DNA from: Sabellastarte sp. h YS-2021 | Taxonomy: Eukaryota; Annelida; Polychaeta; Sabellida; Sabellidae | Assembly (NCBI GenBank): GCA_964017235.1 | Contig: OZ024931.1 | Coordinates: forward strand, 120,167,530-120,231,529 | Reading direction: 5' to 3' | Length of the DNA: 64,000 bases | Shown here: positions 52,788 through 64,000 of the stretch, one piece after another | How the letters are laid out: the number at the start of each line of letters is the position of its first letter | Position numbering within the stretch: position 1 is the stretch's first letter | The notes under the pieces: model-generated | The model's input: the letters and a program-made list of their open reading frames with translations, nothing else | Told to the model about the DNA's origin: nothing | Database searches by the model: none | Translations under genes and position numbers: made by a program

Positions 52788-53272
52788 ATGTCCATTACAT
52801 CACTGTGTGTTTTCTTTTCCAAGAGGAACATTGGTGAGTATTATTCCCTTATTTAACCCCAAATGATGCACATTGAATCCTTAGAGTAACTTTTCCATGA
52901 ATGTTTTTAAACCGGCAAATTAAAAACTAGCTTTATAATAACCTGGGGATTAAATGTATGTGAAGGCAGTTCTCTGGTACATGATGGTCTGGTTGACTTG
53001 TGCGGTAAATGATTAAAATAGTTGACTTCACTTGTGTGTGAACACTTTATCTGTGAAATAACCTAGGTAACAATAACTGTGAAATGATGATGGCGGATGG
53101 TCCACGATGGGAGTAAAATGTTTAACTTGTTGGTGTATATTCTTTATGAAGAATCTGTACAAGACACACGGGACACCAATGTCCAGTATACGATGACAAC
53201 AGAAGGCTTGATTTGATCTGTGTGAGATGGTAGCCAGGAGGAAGTGTGTGTGAGAGGTTTCTACAGTGGAGG

Positions 53273-53365
53273 CTATACCATACTATCCTTCGCGGGATGA
53301 CTTGTACTGTTTTCAGCGCCATTTAAACTGTGCTGTGATTTGTTAGCCCCATTCTGACCATTCTC
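53273..53365 (-). CDS. Terminal coding exon of a host gene
   Basis: The acceptor is a textbook TTGTTCCTTTGTTTTTGCAG just upstream (minus strand). The exon reads 30 codons and TAG: ENGQNGANKSQHSLNG, then AENSTSHPAKDSMV. It is phase 0, matching the donor phase of the exon at 63067-63147. The peptide is hydrophilic, Asn/Ser-rich and probably disordered. Its last residues (S-M-V) fit a class I PDZ-binding end. The protein family is not recognised. Sequence to the left would be the 3' UTR. Confidence 0.6.
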   Translation of the reverse strand, partial: ENGQNGANKSQHSLNGAENSTSHPAKDSMV

Positions 53366-54740
53366 CTGCAAAAACAAAGGAACAAGTGTGATTCAAAATA
53401 GGTAAACACATATGTATACACAGTGGGTAATCACACTCTTTATAATTCTGACATAAACAAGTGTCTGAAGGGCATAGGATAAAATGTACTGAAAAAAAAA
53501 CATCCAAAAAAGCTTTGAATAGTGTTATGTTAATTAAACTATAACAAGTATCACTTTGTTAGTTGTCACCCTTGTTATAGCATCATTGGTTTGGTGGGGC
53601 AGGGTGTCAAGTCTTAGGGGGATGATTTGGTTATCTTCGAGTTTCCTGTTCAGAGAAGTTCATAAAATAGAAGGAAATTATAAATTTTTGCAAGTAACAT
53701 CCTACATATACCAATTTAATACTATCTGCTTGTGATCTTTGGAACTTGTGCACCTTCGCATACTAAATAAGGAAATCAAAGTGACTTCAAAAATAAACTT
53801 AATATATTTGGCATTTCCATATACAAATTGTGCCAGGTTGGAGGGCTGATTTCAAGCAGAAATTATATTGTCGCCACTTCTAAAAGATTTATTAATTTTA
53901 TTTTACATCATATTTTAAAGGACATCACTCACTTGCACTTATGTCAGTGCTTATTTGATCAAAAGAAAGCCAGTTTAGAACAAGAAGAAAAATAAGCATT
54001 TTGTGTCCCAGTTGTGCCAAGTTACGGTGGGGAGCAATGATTCTGAACAGCACTCTGCAAATATCTATTGCGAGTTGTAATAAGTTGTCGCTAATATAAT
54101 CGGGTATTTCTGTACAAATATTAAATCATTCTAGCACAGTTTGTCACAAATAAAGCATTACATATTACACAGATTCAACATTGTAATTTAGTATAAAGAC
54201 AAGCTAAGCTCATAAAACAATTTATTTATTTGAGTAAGAAAATCACTATATTATCACTTGGCAATAAGCAAAACAACAGCATGCATTGAACTCTTAGCTG
54301 TAGCTTTAAATATTATTTTATACTTTTACAAAGAATAAATTGTAATATATCTTGCATCTCTTTTATGGCTAAGTATATAAAAGGTTATATGTGTTGATTC
54401 AACTTACCTGAAATGTCCAATATAATGTCCACTAGCTATACCAGGAATTTGGGGTTGACTCAAGTGACTTAGTCTGAATTTTACTTTTGTTGTTCACTTA
54501 CCTTCACTTTGTATGTAACTACCTCAGTGAAATCAAACAGATCACTTAATGCTTCTTGTACAAAAATTAAAACATTTAAAATTCACTTTTTCGTATTTGT
54601 TTTCCTCTTTCTTATCTTTTATTTATTTGGGGTTTTACGTCTCTTTCAAAGCTGTACACGTCATATCACCTAATATCACTATACATACAGTTGGTCAAGG
54701 TTCTGTACTGTAAACTGCCGACTATCGGTAAGCAACTTCC
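53366..54740. other. Probable intron of the minus-strand host gene
   Basis: AT-rich with no array or family recognised, apart from the diverged repeat at 53765-53860. By position it is the 3' part of the ~9.7-kb intron between the two exons. Confidence 0.4.
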
Positions 54741-55085
54741 AGGGCGTCAAGTTACAAGTGGGTCTCAGAAAATAGGAATTTCGGGAGTCAAAAAATAGGA
54801 ATAAAATAGGAATATTACTGAAAAAATATAGTGAAAATAGGAATCTTTTTTAACAAGATAGTCTCCTAACACCCCTATAGCCATCATGATGCACCACATT
54901 TCCCTTTATTTTACACTTATCTTAGAACAATGGAAAAAATATAGTCAAAATAATACACGTGTATCTCAAGTAAGCATCATACTTATTGAATTACAGCCAA
55001 AAAGCTTGTAAATACACATTCTATAGAACTACATATGTACATGTAACTCAGTTCAAAACTAGACCAAGGACCCACAGATGCAAGA

Positions 55086-55799
55086 TGTATCCACCGGAAA
55101 AGGCCAACTAACATAGTTTAGAAGAAAAACTGCATTTTTCAATAATAAGTTGAAAGCACTTTTAAGTTTGGCTACCCTCATTTGATCTTGAAGCAGGGGC
55201 CCAAGGTCAAATGTGACCACATCGGAAGACTCACAGCCCATGATTTCCTATAGGTTGGTTTACCATCCCAAACCTCTAGGGCCAATAATAAGCAAATTAT
55301 AAGCACTTTTAAGTTTGCCTAACCTTGTTTGACCTTGAAGAGGCAGCCCAAGGTCAAATCCGACCACAGCAGAAGATTCGCAGCCCATGATTTCCTATAG
55401 GTTGGTTTGACATTCCAAACCTCTAGGACCAATAATAAGGGAGATATAAGCACTTTTCATGACTGAAAAGAAACGCCCGTGATGGCCATCGTTTTTCAAA
55501 ATGAGGAAAAAAATATTTAAACAAGATTTTGTAATGATGAACATATCCAGCGAATTTGAGATTTCTACCTAGAATTCCCTTTGTTCTAGAGGCCTGGAGG
55601 GCCAACAAAACTCCTTGCTGAAAGTCGAAAAACGCCCGTGGCAGCCATCTTGTTCTTCAAAATGAGGCCAAAAATATATTCCCAGCCAAGATTTTATGGC
55701 TATGAATATAACCTGAAAATTTAAGAAATCTACCTACAATACCCTGGCCTCTAGAGGGGTAACAAGAAAATCTCTACACACTGCTCTCCGGTGGATACA
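55086..55799 (+). mobile_element. Satellite-cored element G2 (Helentron-like)
   Basis: Perfect 13-bp inverted subterminal repeats TGTATCCACCGGA (55086-55098) and TCCGGTGGATACA (55787-55799). The core has about two 148-bp units (55140-55440), then the tail with GCCATC..TTTTTCAAAATGAGG words and TCTCTACACACTGC. It is the shortest and cleanest copy of family G. Confidence 0.7.
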
Positions 55800-55812
55800 A
55801 TCATAACTAGAT

Positions 55813-55985
55813 TGATGCCAACATATCCCCAGACAGGTCATTTCTCATGCCAAAGGCATTCAGTGGGTATTTTTGCAGCACTCATTTTGTGAAATTCACA
55901 ATTATAATAAACCATTTTTCATTTTTCAATGATGCTGTAAAATTTATACTTCATTATGATTTGAGAAAATTAGTCATTTTCCATG
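55813..55985 (+). repeat. 5' fragment of an H2-type element
   Basis: GCCAACATATCCCCAGACAG followed by GTCATTTCTCATGCC matches the H2 start at 23563. The match fades within about 60 bp, so the length is a guess. It lies immediately after G2 inside the hAT element. Confidence 0.55.
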
Positions 55986-56127
55986 TGATCAACAACATTT
56001 AGTGACTTAAAATACATTATCATCACCAAAAATAGGAAAAAATAGGAATTTTCCTGGAAAATAGGAATAAATAGGAATTTGTTAAAAAATAGGAAATAAT
56101 AGGAAAAAATAGGAACTTGATGCCCTG

Positions 56128-56240
56128 AACTTCCAACTTTCCAACATAAGGTCCAGGGTTTGAACCACCTGACCTCGGAGGTGGGGGGGGGGTGGGGGTG
56201 GGGGGTGAGTGTGTTACCACTGCGTCACTGTGGCCCTCTT
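56128..56240 (-). mobile_element. tRNA-derived SINE head
   Basis: On the minus strand, an A-box-like GTGACGCAGTGGTAACAC (56211-56228) is followed by a B box GGTTCAAACCC (56156-56166), the polymerase III promoter pair of tRNA-type SINEs. A G/C homopolymer expansion (56180-56205) lies between them and widens the spacing. The sequence does not fold as a tRNA that I can recognise. Confidence 0.55.
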
Positions 56241-59200
56241 TTTATTTTTAAGTTACCATGGCAGATTTCCTCTTTTCAAAACTAGGATGTGTGAAACATT
56301 TGTGGCATTGTGTAAAAATTGCATTATTTTGAATTTATAATTAAGTGCAAAACATTTAACTTGAACATCATTTTAAAATCTCTTTAGTTACCCAGTACAG
56401 TAAAAAGTGCTCCCAATGCTTGCTCAAACTTGTTTCTCAGCTTTACGTAAGCATTAGTTAAGTTTTTACTATATTTTTCTCAATCTCATACTTTATGCCA
56501 ATCTCTGATAACATGTTAACTAGTCTAGAAAAATGGATAAAACAAAACAAACATTATCTGGCATATTTATGGTAATTCCCATTGGACTAAGAGAGGCCTA
56601 GAAACTGATACAATTCATCTCAATCAAGATAATTTATTTTATTATGTCTATCATTGAGAAAATATGGAGTAACTGTGCTGATAACTTCTACACAGGAAAC
56701 TGTGAAAATTCTCACCACAGAGTTTGCAAACTAAGCAAAGTTCTTAACATGAAAAGAGAATCACTCTACTGGTTTGTAAAAGTTCAAGGGTCAAAGTTAT
56801 ATAGTTAAAGGTTAAAATTTGGATCTTATGTCCCTGTTAATACATAATAAGTATTTGTTGAAAGCAGTATTAAGGTTCTTTGAGATAATTTAATTTAACA
56901 GTCTCAACATAGTAAGAAGCCAACTTATTGGATAACTAAGCCTTGTATGACACAAGCACATATACGTAAATCCAATGGTACAGCTGTGTACAAATGAACC
57001 CTGTAAGGTCAATCTCAAGGCATCAGACTGATCCTTTTATTTGACCAGAATTTCCAAATATGGAAAAAATCCTTTATTTCTTTCATAGCAAGGTCATTCA
57101 TTCAGGCAATAATTCACAACATTAGTGAGATTGTGAACAACAATTCTGAAGCTCGTAAGTATTTTCCGCAGCGTTACTCATCTGAAATTTTTGGGTATTT
57201 TATCATTTTGAGTATTTTTGTCCACAACACAGGTTTTATTTAGAAAATGGCTTTGTAACGTTAATCTTCACAGAGATATTCTTTAATTTATGCTGTGTTT
57301 TTGTGCAGTGATTTGAATGAAATGATGTTTGCAACCTCTCTAATAACTATCAAACAGAGTATGTATCACTGGAAAAGGCCTTCTGGGGATCCACTGTTTA
57401 TTTCCACTTCAAAGCGAGCCCCATTTAACCGAGGTCTACTTGAAGAGGATTGGTTGTAATAAAAACCATACAAATTTAGACAGGATATTTTGCTATTTGG
57501 GAGAGCCAAACATGGAACATGTCACAGCATTATAACTAGTTCAAACAACTTATTCACACTTGTTGACTTGAAAACTTACAACAATTACCTGATATAGGCC
57601 AGCTTGCCTTTGTCACTTTTTCAGCTCAATGACCTCAATGTGTCTCAAAGAGGATTTAAAAAACAATATTTGCTGACAAATGATTTTATGAAAAAAAAAC
57701 CAGCGAAGATATGTACTGTTTCTTGTCAATGGTTTAATTTTAATGTAAAACTGCATCTGCCTACAGATGCTCCACTCACATTATATCTTTACTCATAGGA
57801 TAGTACCTCAATAAAATAGTCAGATTTTAAGGCAAAAAACATCTTTATTGTTTTAGGGTTATGGGTATGTTAGCTACCATCAGTGGAATTAAACTTCTTG
57901 AGCATCTCAAATGAAATTTTTACATATTAAACTTGTGGCTCTCATATTTAAAAGGATTTTTATTATTGTATTTTTATATAGTATTTTATTATAAAATAAT
58001 AGAGTTATATGGTATTTTTATTATTTTATTCTTGTAGCTACAAACCTACTGATATATACTCTCCCTGACTAAATACAAATATAACCCTAATGTTTTTTAT
58101 AGCTAGCTTGCAAACAGTGATAATAGCATGAGAAACCTGAATGGCATGATCCTGTGTTGTGTGACCACCAAACCATTTGAAAGTCATTCAGCAAGCTAGA
58201 TCCCTTAGTGTGTGTGTCTGGTCTATGAAAACTGCATTGAATGACAATGAGACCATCAAGACACAAATAGCACTGTGCTACCGTCATCATTAACTCGCCA
58301 TCCCACGCATATGTACCCAAATCACTTATACATCTCCCCTCTTCTTCTCTCTCCCTACAAATCAAGAGCTGTATTTTTATACTTCATTGGGGCAGGAAAA
58401 ATTCAATAATATCTTCCTCTTATGCAGAATTTGTGATTCCAATCACAGAAACTTGCGCCATATCTTAAATTTGGTAAACCAGGGAGAAAAGAGACTAAAT
58501 AATCCCCCCCCCCCCCCCCCCCCCCCCCCCAAGAAAAAGAAAAAAAAAGCCAGGATAACTCCCCGACCTGACAGTAATCTGTTTGGGACTGGCAGCGAAA
58601 ATTATTAAAAAAAAACACACAAGGAGACAAGGAAAGAAAGAGCAAAGTTAAATATAGTCAAGAACACTTAGTACCAACAGTCTAGTGGGATGTACTTAAC
58701 AGCAATGACCGTAGTGGTTTTGATGTGTTTAAAAAAAGATTTGTTTTATTTGTGTAAAGTGGTGTACAGCACCAGCTACTTCATAGGACTGTATTCCTAA
58801 TGATTGGATCAAATTGATATTTTTTGGGGGGGGGTTCTCTGGTATATTTTTTTTCCACATATGAAAGAGTCGGGATATATTTCAATCTGCAAGTTTTATG
58901 ATTGATGATCAGTAAATATGACATGTGATATCTCTCAAGTTGAATTTTCACTCAGTTTCAACAATTGTAATACTCCCAATTACAAAGAAACTTTCTACGA
59001 ATAGATGAATGGGTAACAAAGATAAACTGCAAAAGTGTGAAAATGGTTAAATTTTAGCATATTTGGGATTTTTGAGTGTTCTGAGCTTCCTCCTTCAACT
59101 GCTCAAAGGTTTCTTCCTCTTTTTAATATCCCCAACTCCCCATGCAACACATATTAGGAATTTTTGAGTGTCTCGACATGCCTCAACAACCCACAGCCTT

Positions 59201-59747
59201 TAAGCTCTGTATCAGTTTATTTCACTATTTTTAATATATTATTTCCTTTCCATTTAACAAATTAAGATTATAATGCAGAAAACAATTTATTAAAGATGCT
59301 TTAAAGAGTGTGGGGGTGACTGATGCAACTAAACCTAATACAGAGTTGAACTTGAAGCAGGTACTGTCTCTGGGAACTGACTCATATAATCAGCAACAAT
59401 AACCAATGTTATGAACTCAATTTCAAACAATATACAGCTTCTCCATTATCTCTAACACAAAACATACATCCATTGGCAGACTTGTTAATGAATGTAAAAA
59501 GCCTATAAAATGGTACTGCACAGTGAAGGGCTTGATGCATTTATTGGAATCACCATTCAATTCTTTAGCTAACAGGACGTGACTAAATTTTTTTTTTTCC
59601 AAACATGAAAAAGAATGGAATAATTTTATTTTTTCTGCAAGCAATTTTATCAGGTGGCATATGACGCATGTTGGTACATTAAAAAGGCAAACAAGTCATT
59701 TTGTGCAGCAGCAAGTTTTCATTCAATATTGTAGAACCGATGCAAAT
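56241..59747. other. AT-rich DNA, probable intron
   Basis: No gene or array recognised. A run of about 27 C lies at 58503-58530. Open frames here are short and compositionally driven. Confidence 0.4.
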
Positions 59748-61271
59748 TGTATCCACCAGAAGAAAACTCACCAAAGCCATTCTAACATCGCTTAACCTTG
59801 AAGGAGAAGCCCAAGGTGAAATCTGACCATATCAAAAGATTCTTTGCCCATGATTTCCTATAGGTTGGTGTGACACTGCAAACCTCTAGGAATACGAATA
59901 AGCAAGATATAAACACTAATTTTGGCAATCCTCATTTGACCTTGAAAGAGGGGCCAAAGGTCAAATCCGATCACACCAAAAGATTCCGAGCCCAAGATTT
60001 CCTAGATTTTGGTTTACCATTGCAAAGCTCTAGGACCAATAATAAGTGAGTTATAAGCACTTTTAAGTTTGGCTATCCTCGTTTGACCTTGATGGAGGGT
60101 TCAAGGTCAAATCCAACCACAGCAATAGATTCCCAACACATGATTTTGTGTACTATCTTCGTTTGACCTTGAAGGAGGGGTCCAAGGTCAAATCCGACCA
60201 CAGCGATAGATTCCCAGCCCATGATTTCCTATATGTTGGTTTACCATCCCAAACATCTAGGACCAATAATAAGCGAGTTATAAGCACTTTTAAGTTGGGC
60301 TATCCTCATTTGACCTTGAAGGAAGGGTCCAAGGTCAAATCAGACCACACCAGAAGATTCCCAGCCCATGAATTCCAATAGATTGGTTTACCATCCCAAA
60401 CCTCTAGGACCAATAATAAGCGAGTTATAAGCAATTTTAAGTTTGGCTATCCTCGTTTGACCTTGAAGGAGGGGTCCAAGGTCAAATCCGATCACACCAA
60501 AAGATTCCCAGCCCATGATTTCCTATAGGGTGTTTTACCATCCCAAACCTCTAGGACCAATAATAAGCAAGTTCTAAGCACTTTTAAGTTTGGCTATGCT
60601 CGTTTGACCTTGAAGGAGGGGTCCAAGGTCAAATCTGACCACACCAAAAGATTCCCAGCCCATGATTTCCTATAGGTTGGTTTACCATCCCAAACCTCTA
60701 GGACCAATAATAAGCGAGTTATAAACACTTTTAAGTTTGGCTATCCTCGTTTGACCTTGAAGGAGGGGTCCAAGGTCAAATCTGACCACACCAAAAGATT
60801 CCCAGCCTATGATTTCCTATAGGTTGGTTTACCATCCCAAACCTCTAGGACCAATAATAAGGGAGATATAAGCACTTTTCATGACTGCAAAGAAACGCCT
60901 GTGGCGGCCATCTTGTTTTTCAAAATGAGGCCAAAAATATTCCCAGTCAATATTTTATAATGAGGAACATATCCTGCGAATTTGAGATCTCTACCTATAA
61001 TACCCTTTGCTCTAGAGGGCCACCAAATGTCCTTGTTTAAAAGTCGAAAAACGCCCGTGGCGGCCATCTTGTTTTTCAAAATGACGCCAAAAATATTCCC
61101 AGGCAAGATTTTATGGCTATGAATATATCCTGCAAATTTGAGAAGGCTAGCTATAATATTTTTTTCGTTAGAGCGGTAACGGTGAAATCTCTCTACACAC
61201 TGCGGCGGCAGCGGCGTAGGCGTAACGAAGTCAAATCCATAGTATCCACTGGATGCTATCCGGTGAATACA
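59748..61271 (+). mobile_element. Satellite-cored element G3 (Helentron-like)
   Basis: The left end TGTATCCACCAGA (59748-59760) and right end TCCGGTGAATACA (61259-61271) are imperfect inverses of the G2 type. The core of about eight ~147-bp units (59795-60880) includes one short unit (about 78 bp, 60083-60161). The tail has two GGCGGCCATCTTGTTTTTCA words, CTCTCTACACACTGCGGCGG and a hairpin ATAGTATCCA-C-TGGATGCTAT (61239-61259) at the 3' end. Confidence 0.7.
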
Positions 61272-63066
61272 ATAATGGCTTTCATGGAACAAAGCTAAAT
61301 GTTAATGTGACTGTGTTTTCTAGGGGAAAAAGTTATGTCTTGAGGTTCCAGATATTTCTTGTGACTTTTCTTTATTAAAGGCTATTCTTGTTATTTCCTG
61401 TTCCACTAATCCTTCAATCATCCTTATCTATTATTTCTGAAGCTAATTTGATGGTTTGTTCAGTGTGGGCGTGAGGCATTCAATATTGAAATGTCTTGAC
61501 ATTTTCACTTGACGTGTTAGATTGTAATATCTTAAGGAGTATCAATCAACTGAGTGGCAAAAAGATATGCCTCTTTGGAGAAAACTTACACCCTGATTTA
61601 GTAATATCTACTAATTTCAACCTTTCTTTGGTAATTCTGCTTTTTATTATAGTAACTTTTGGGAAATAAAATCAACGGGCCAGTTCACATGCTATGTTGA
61701 ATCCCTTTATGTAAGAATTTATTAAGTAGCATTACCATTTAAGTAAAAATAATTATTACATTCCCAGAATAACCCTTTGATTGGCATTAACCCTGCTATG
61801 TGGAACTCCTGGCTACGTAGAATTACTATTTGGTCCTCTTAGGCTTGACTTAACTGGTTTCAATAGTAGTTTCAAAATACTGATTCAGTTATCTTGCCTT
61901 AACCTTTGAAAATCCACTCTGATAGTGAGTGGGAGCTTTTTGGCCTTCTGAACGCACAAAAACCCTTCTGTCATAATCCCAAATGAATGCTTTATCAATT
62001 TGTCACAGACATGATACATTTCCGCAATAATATGACAGATCTCCTTTTCATAATTTAAAAGCATTTATATATATAGCCAAGTGGTTCTAAGCTGTAAAAG
62101 CCTACACATTATCCTCTTAAAACACTTCTGATTTGGTCCCTTTTGTTCTAGAGAACTGGGTCAAGTGATAAGCATTTCTATCTGATTAACCTGATGTCTT
62201 TTTTTTTTATTAGAAATGCGAGAAGGTGATTTTGGTGACAAGGTATTTTCAAAGAGAAAGGAAACTGTTGCTGACTGACATAGTTCTACATAGTTCAATA
62301 CTTGACAATAAACACAGTAAGACAAGGTAATATAGACAGTTACTGCATTATAATGACCACTAGGTTATGTATGCAGGATGAACTGTACCTGCATCAGGGT
62401 AACATACCATCTGTTTATCAATTTACTTTTTTGTGTTCTAAACAAAATACACTTTGTTTAATGCTCCTAATTCTTTTGAAACTTATATCCCCTAATTTTT
62501 TAGGAATAGCGTAAATGCAACTAGCCATCAAAAATACTGATCAGAGGTGTTCCATTACACACTTTTTTGATTTCCATTTACTAAACAGTTTAATCCTTCC
62601 TGGCAACCTAACAACCCCAAACCCCCCACCCCCACCTGATCAATCATAATTTATTCAGATTTTTTTGACAAAACTGAGACACTAATGTTTTGGGTGCACA
62701 TACAAATACTCAAGAAAATCTCTACACACTGCAGCGGCGGCGTACTCATGCGTAATCCATAGTAGCCATTAGTGAAATTAATTTCAGTGAATTTCTTTAA
62801 ATAAAGAAACAGTGAAATTTTCGGCCAGCTAAAGTTTCCACTTTTACAGTAAAGCAGAATTCAAAGGGAGGATTCTTGACAGTATTACCATTAAAATCCA
62901 TGACATCACCACAGGTACAATCCTCTCAAAGTCCGTCTTTTAACAGACATTAAGCGCTATAAAAGTGTTATTACAATGGGAATTACTGTTACTCACCTTC
63001 TATTACTCACTTCTTGACACCCCCTAACAATATACAACTGGTTAAAATGATGCTGACACAACCTAC
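61272..63066. other. AT-rich DNA, probable intron
   Basis: Only a family-G tail remnant is recognised: AATCTCTACACACTGCAGCG at about 62717, then GGCGGCGTACTCATGCG and ATCCATAGTAGCCATTAGTG. Otherwise nothing seen. Confidence 0.45.
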
Positions 63067-63147
63067 CCTATTCACTAGTGGCTCCTGTGCTTCAGTCCTT
63101 CCATTTTTACTGTGCTTTGTTTTAGGCTGTGCAGGTTTTCCCTCTTT
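63067..63147 (-). CDS. Internal coding exon of a host gene
   Basis: 81 bp, 27 codons, on the minus strand: KEGKPAQPKTKHSKNG, then RTEAQEPLVNR. Ends AATAGG followed by donor GTAGGT; preceded by TTATTAAAG, a usable but weak acceptor. Phase 0 at the 3' end joins in frame to the terminal exon at 53365. The Lys-rich, Pro/Gln-containing tail resembles cytosolic tails of membrane enzymes in style only; no family is assigned. The 5' acceptor is the less certain boundary. Earlier exons would lie beyond the window. Confidence 0.5.
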
Positions 63148-64000
63148 CTTTAATAAGCATACATACATTGAGAATTTAATACAACAATAATTGTTTCATG
63201 TGTCATGTTTAATAAACATCCTATAATCTTTCAGTCTAATAAGCAACGAGCAATACATAAGTACAAAGACCAGCTACTTTTCAACCATTTCAATGTTGTG
63301 TTAAATACATGAATATATCATTATTTTAGTGTTAATATAACAGCTATTTTTTCTTTGTAATTTTTAACTGATAAAATGTTTTATTCTTTTGATAAAGACA
63401 TGCACATATTCTTATTGTTATTATTACTGTTTGTATTATAGTAAAGTTTCATAAGTTTTAACTGAAAAACATTGTTACACAGAAAATCAGACATGGACTT
63501 TGTTAACTAGCTCCTAATTTACTAACATTACATCACCAGAATCTGTTTTTCAAAATCATATTTAATTTAGTTAATCATATCTACATATCGAAATTTGAAT
63601 TTCCTTCTGGGCAGAGCATGCCATTTAACTTATACATATACAAGATAAACAAGTGTTAAAGGCATGCTGGAATGACATGAAGTATTGTAAGTTAAAAGTT
63701 ACAGTTAAGTATTTGCCAACACAATTTTTGTGAACCCGATGAATTTAAAGCTGTCTACACTTAATGTAGTGGCCTGAAAGCTTCATCAGTTTAAGAGGGT
63801 AAGACAAAGTCAAAGTTGGTGTTTTATATCCAGTTCAACAGCAATTAAAAGTGTAAGATACATGGATGATATTTAACTGAAAAAATAACCCAAAAGGTGA
63901 GTAATGGAGTCTATCATACCTTAAAATACACAACAGAATGAAAACAAAACCATTAAACAAATGATTTTGAGGCTGATAATTATCTTCTCCTGCATGTTAA
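63148..64000. other. AT-rich DNA, probable intron
   Basis: No exon, array or element end recognised up to the window edge. Confidence 0.4.

Larger units (their letters stand above)
54741..56126. mobile_element. hAT-like DNA transposon, nested host
   Basis: Ends AGGGCGTCAAGTTAC and GGAACTTGATGCCCT are inverted, flanked by CAACTTCC and GAACTTCC, an 8-bp duplication with one mismatch, the hAT size. Both ends lead into AAAATAGGAATAAAATAGG-type subterminal repeats, typical of hAT transposase-binding motifs. No transposase. The middle is occupied by G2 and an H2 5' fragment, so it predates them. Confidence 0.6.

Noticed and set aside
58503..58530. Long poly-C run as a structural element
   Set aside because: A simple homopolymer; length may also be affected by sequencing. 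No context suggests a function.

Overview
The window looks like intergenic or intronic DNA from a repeat-rich, AT-rich animal genome. A marine invertebrate, possibly a bivalve or other mollusc, is my best guess. The grounds are DIRS-type tyrosine-recombinase retrotransposons, short elements with inverted subterminal repeats and satellite cores that resemble non-autonomous Helentrons, hAT- and pogo-like repeats, and no bacterial-style gene packing. The taxon is inferred. Almost everything recognisable is mobile or satellite DNA. The only host gene evidence is two small minus-strand exons (63067-63147 and 53273-53365) that join in phase and end in a stop.

Layout. 1-8.5 kb: a diverged ~155-bp satellite (A) split by a decayed DIRS element (B1, about 2164-6804), then a plus-strand RT relic split by a MITE-like insertion. 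8.5-14.3 kb: a decayed DIRS element of a second family (A2). 14.3-23.4 kb: a plus-strand RNase H relic, DIRS B2 with a satellite-bearing element (H1, 19482-21240) inside its gag, and a gag relic of a third B-family copy (B3). 23.5-31.4 kb: satellite-cored elements H2 and H3 with 350-, 150-, 169- and 133-bp tandem arrays. 32.4-33.4 kb: a ~140-bp satellite rich in AGGTCA half-sites. 36.6-37.8 kb: a pogo-like repeat. 38.4-48.7 kb: a satellite-A array with a four-monomer (~618-bp) higher-order repeat, into which an apparently intact DIRS element (A1, 41563-47767) is inserted. 48.7-64 kb: host-like AT-rich DNA with foldbacks, a nested hAT-like element, a tRNA-type SINE and another satellite-cored element (G3).

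The centrepiece is DIRS-A1, read on the minus strand. It has near-identical ~172-bp inverted terminal repeats, an internal complementary region that spells the joined ends, and uninterrupted gag, RT/RNase H/methylase-like and tyrosine recombinase frames. Its gene arrangement suggests recoding. Gag ends in TGA followed by CAATTA, which fits the stop-CARYYA leaky-stop consensus, and the same frame continues into a strongly Cys-rich domain. A six-G run marks the switch from that frame to the RT frame. The RT frame ends in ATC TGA C, exactly where the +1 frame opens into the recombinase. The older copy A2 keeps a Cys-rich segment in the same frame as its RT, which suggests that this domain is the natural N-terminus of pol.
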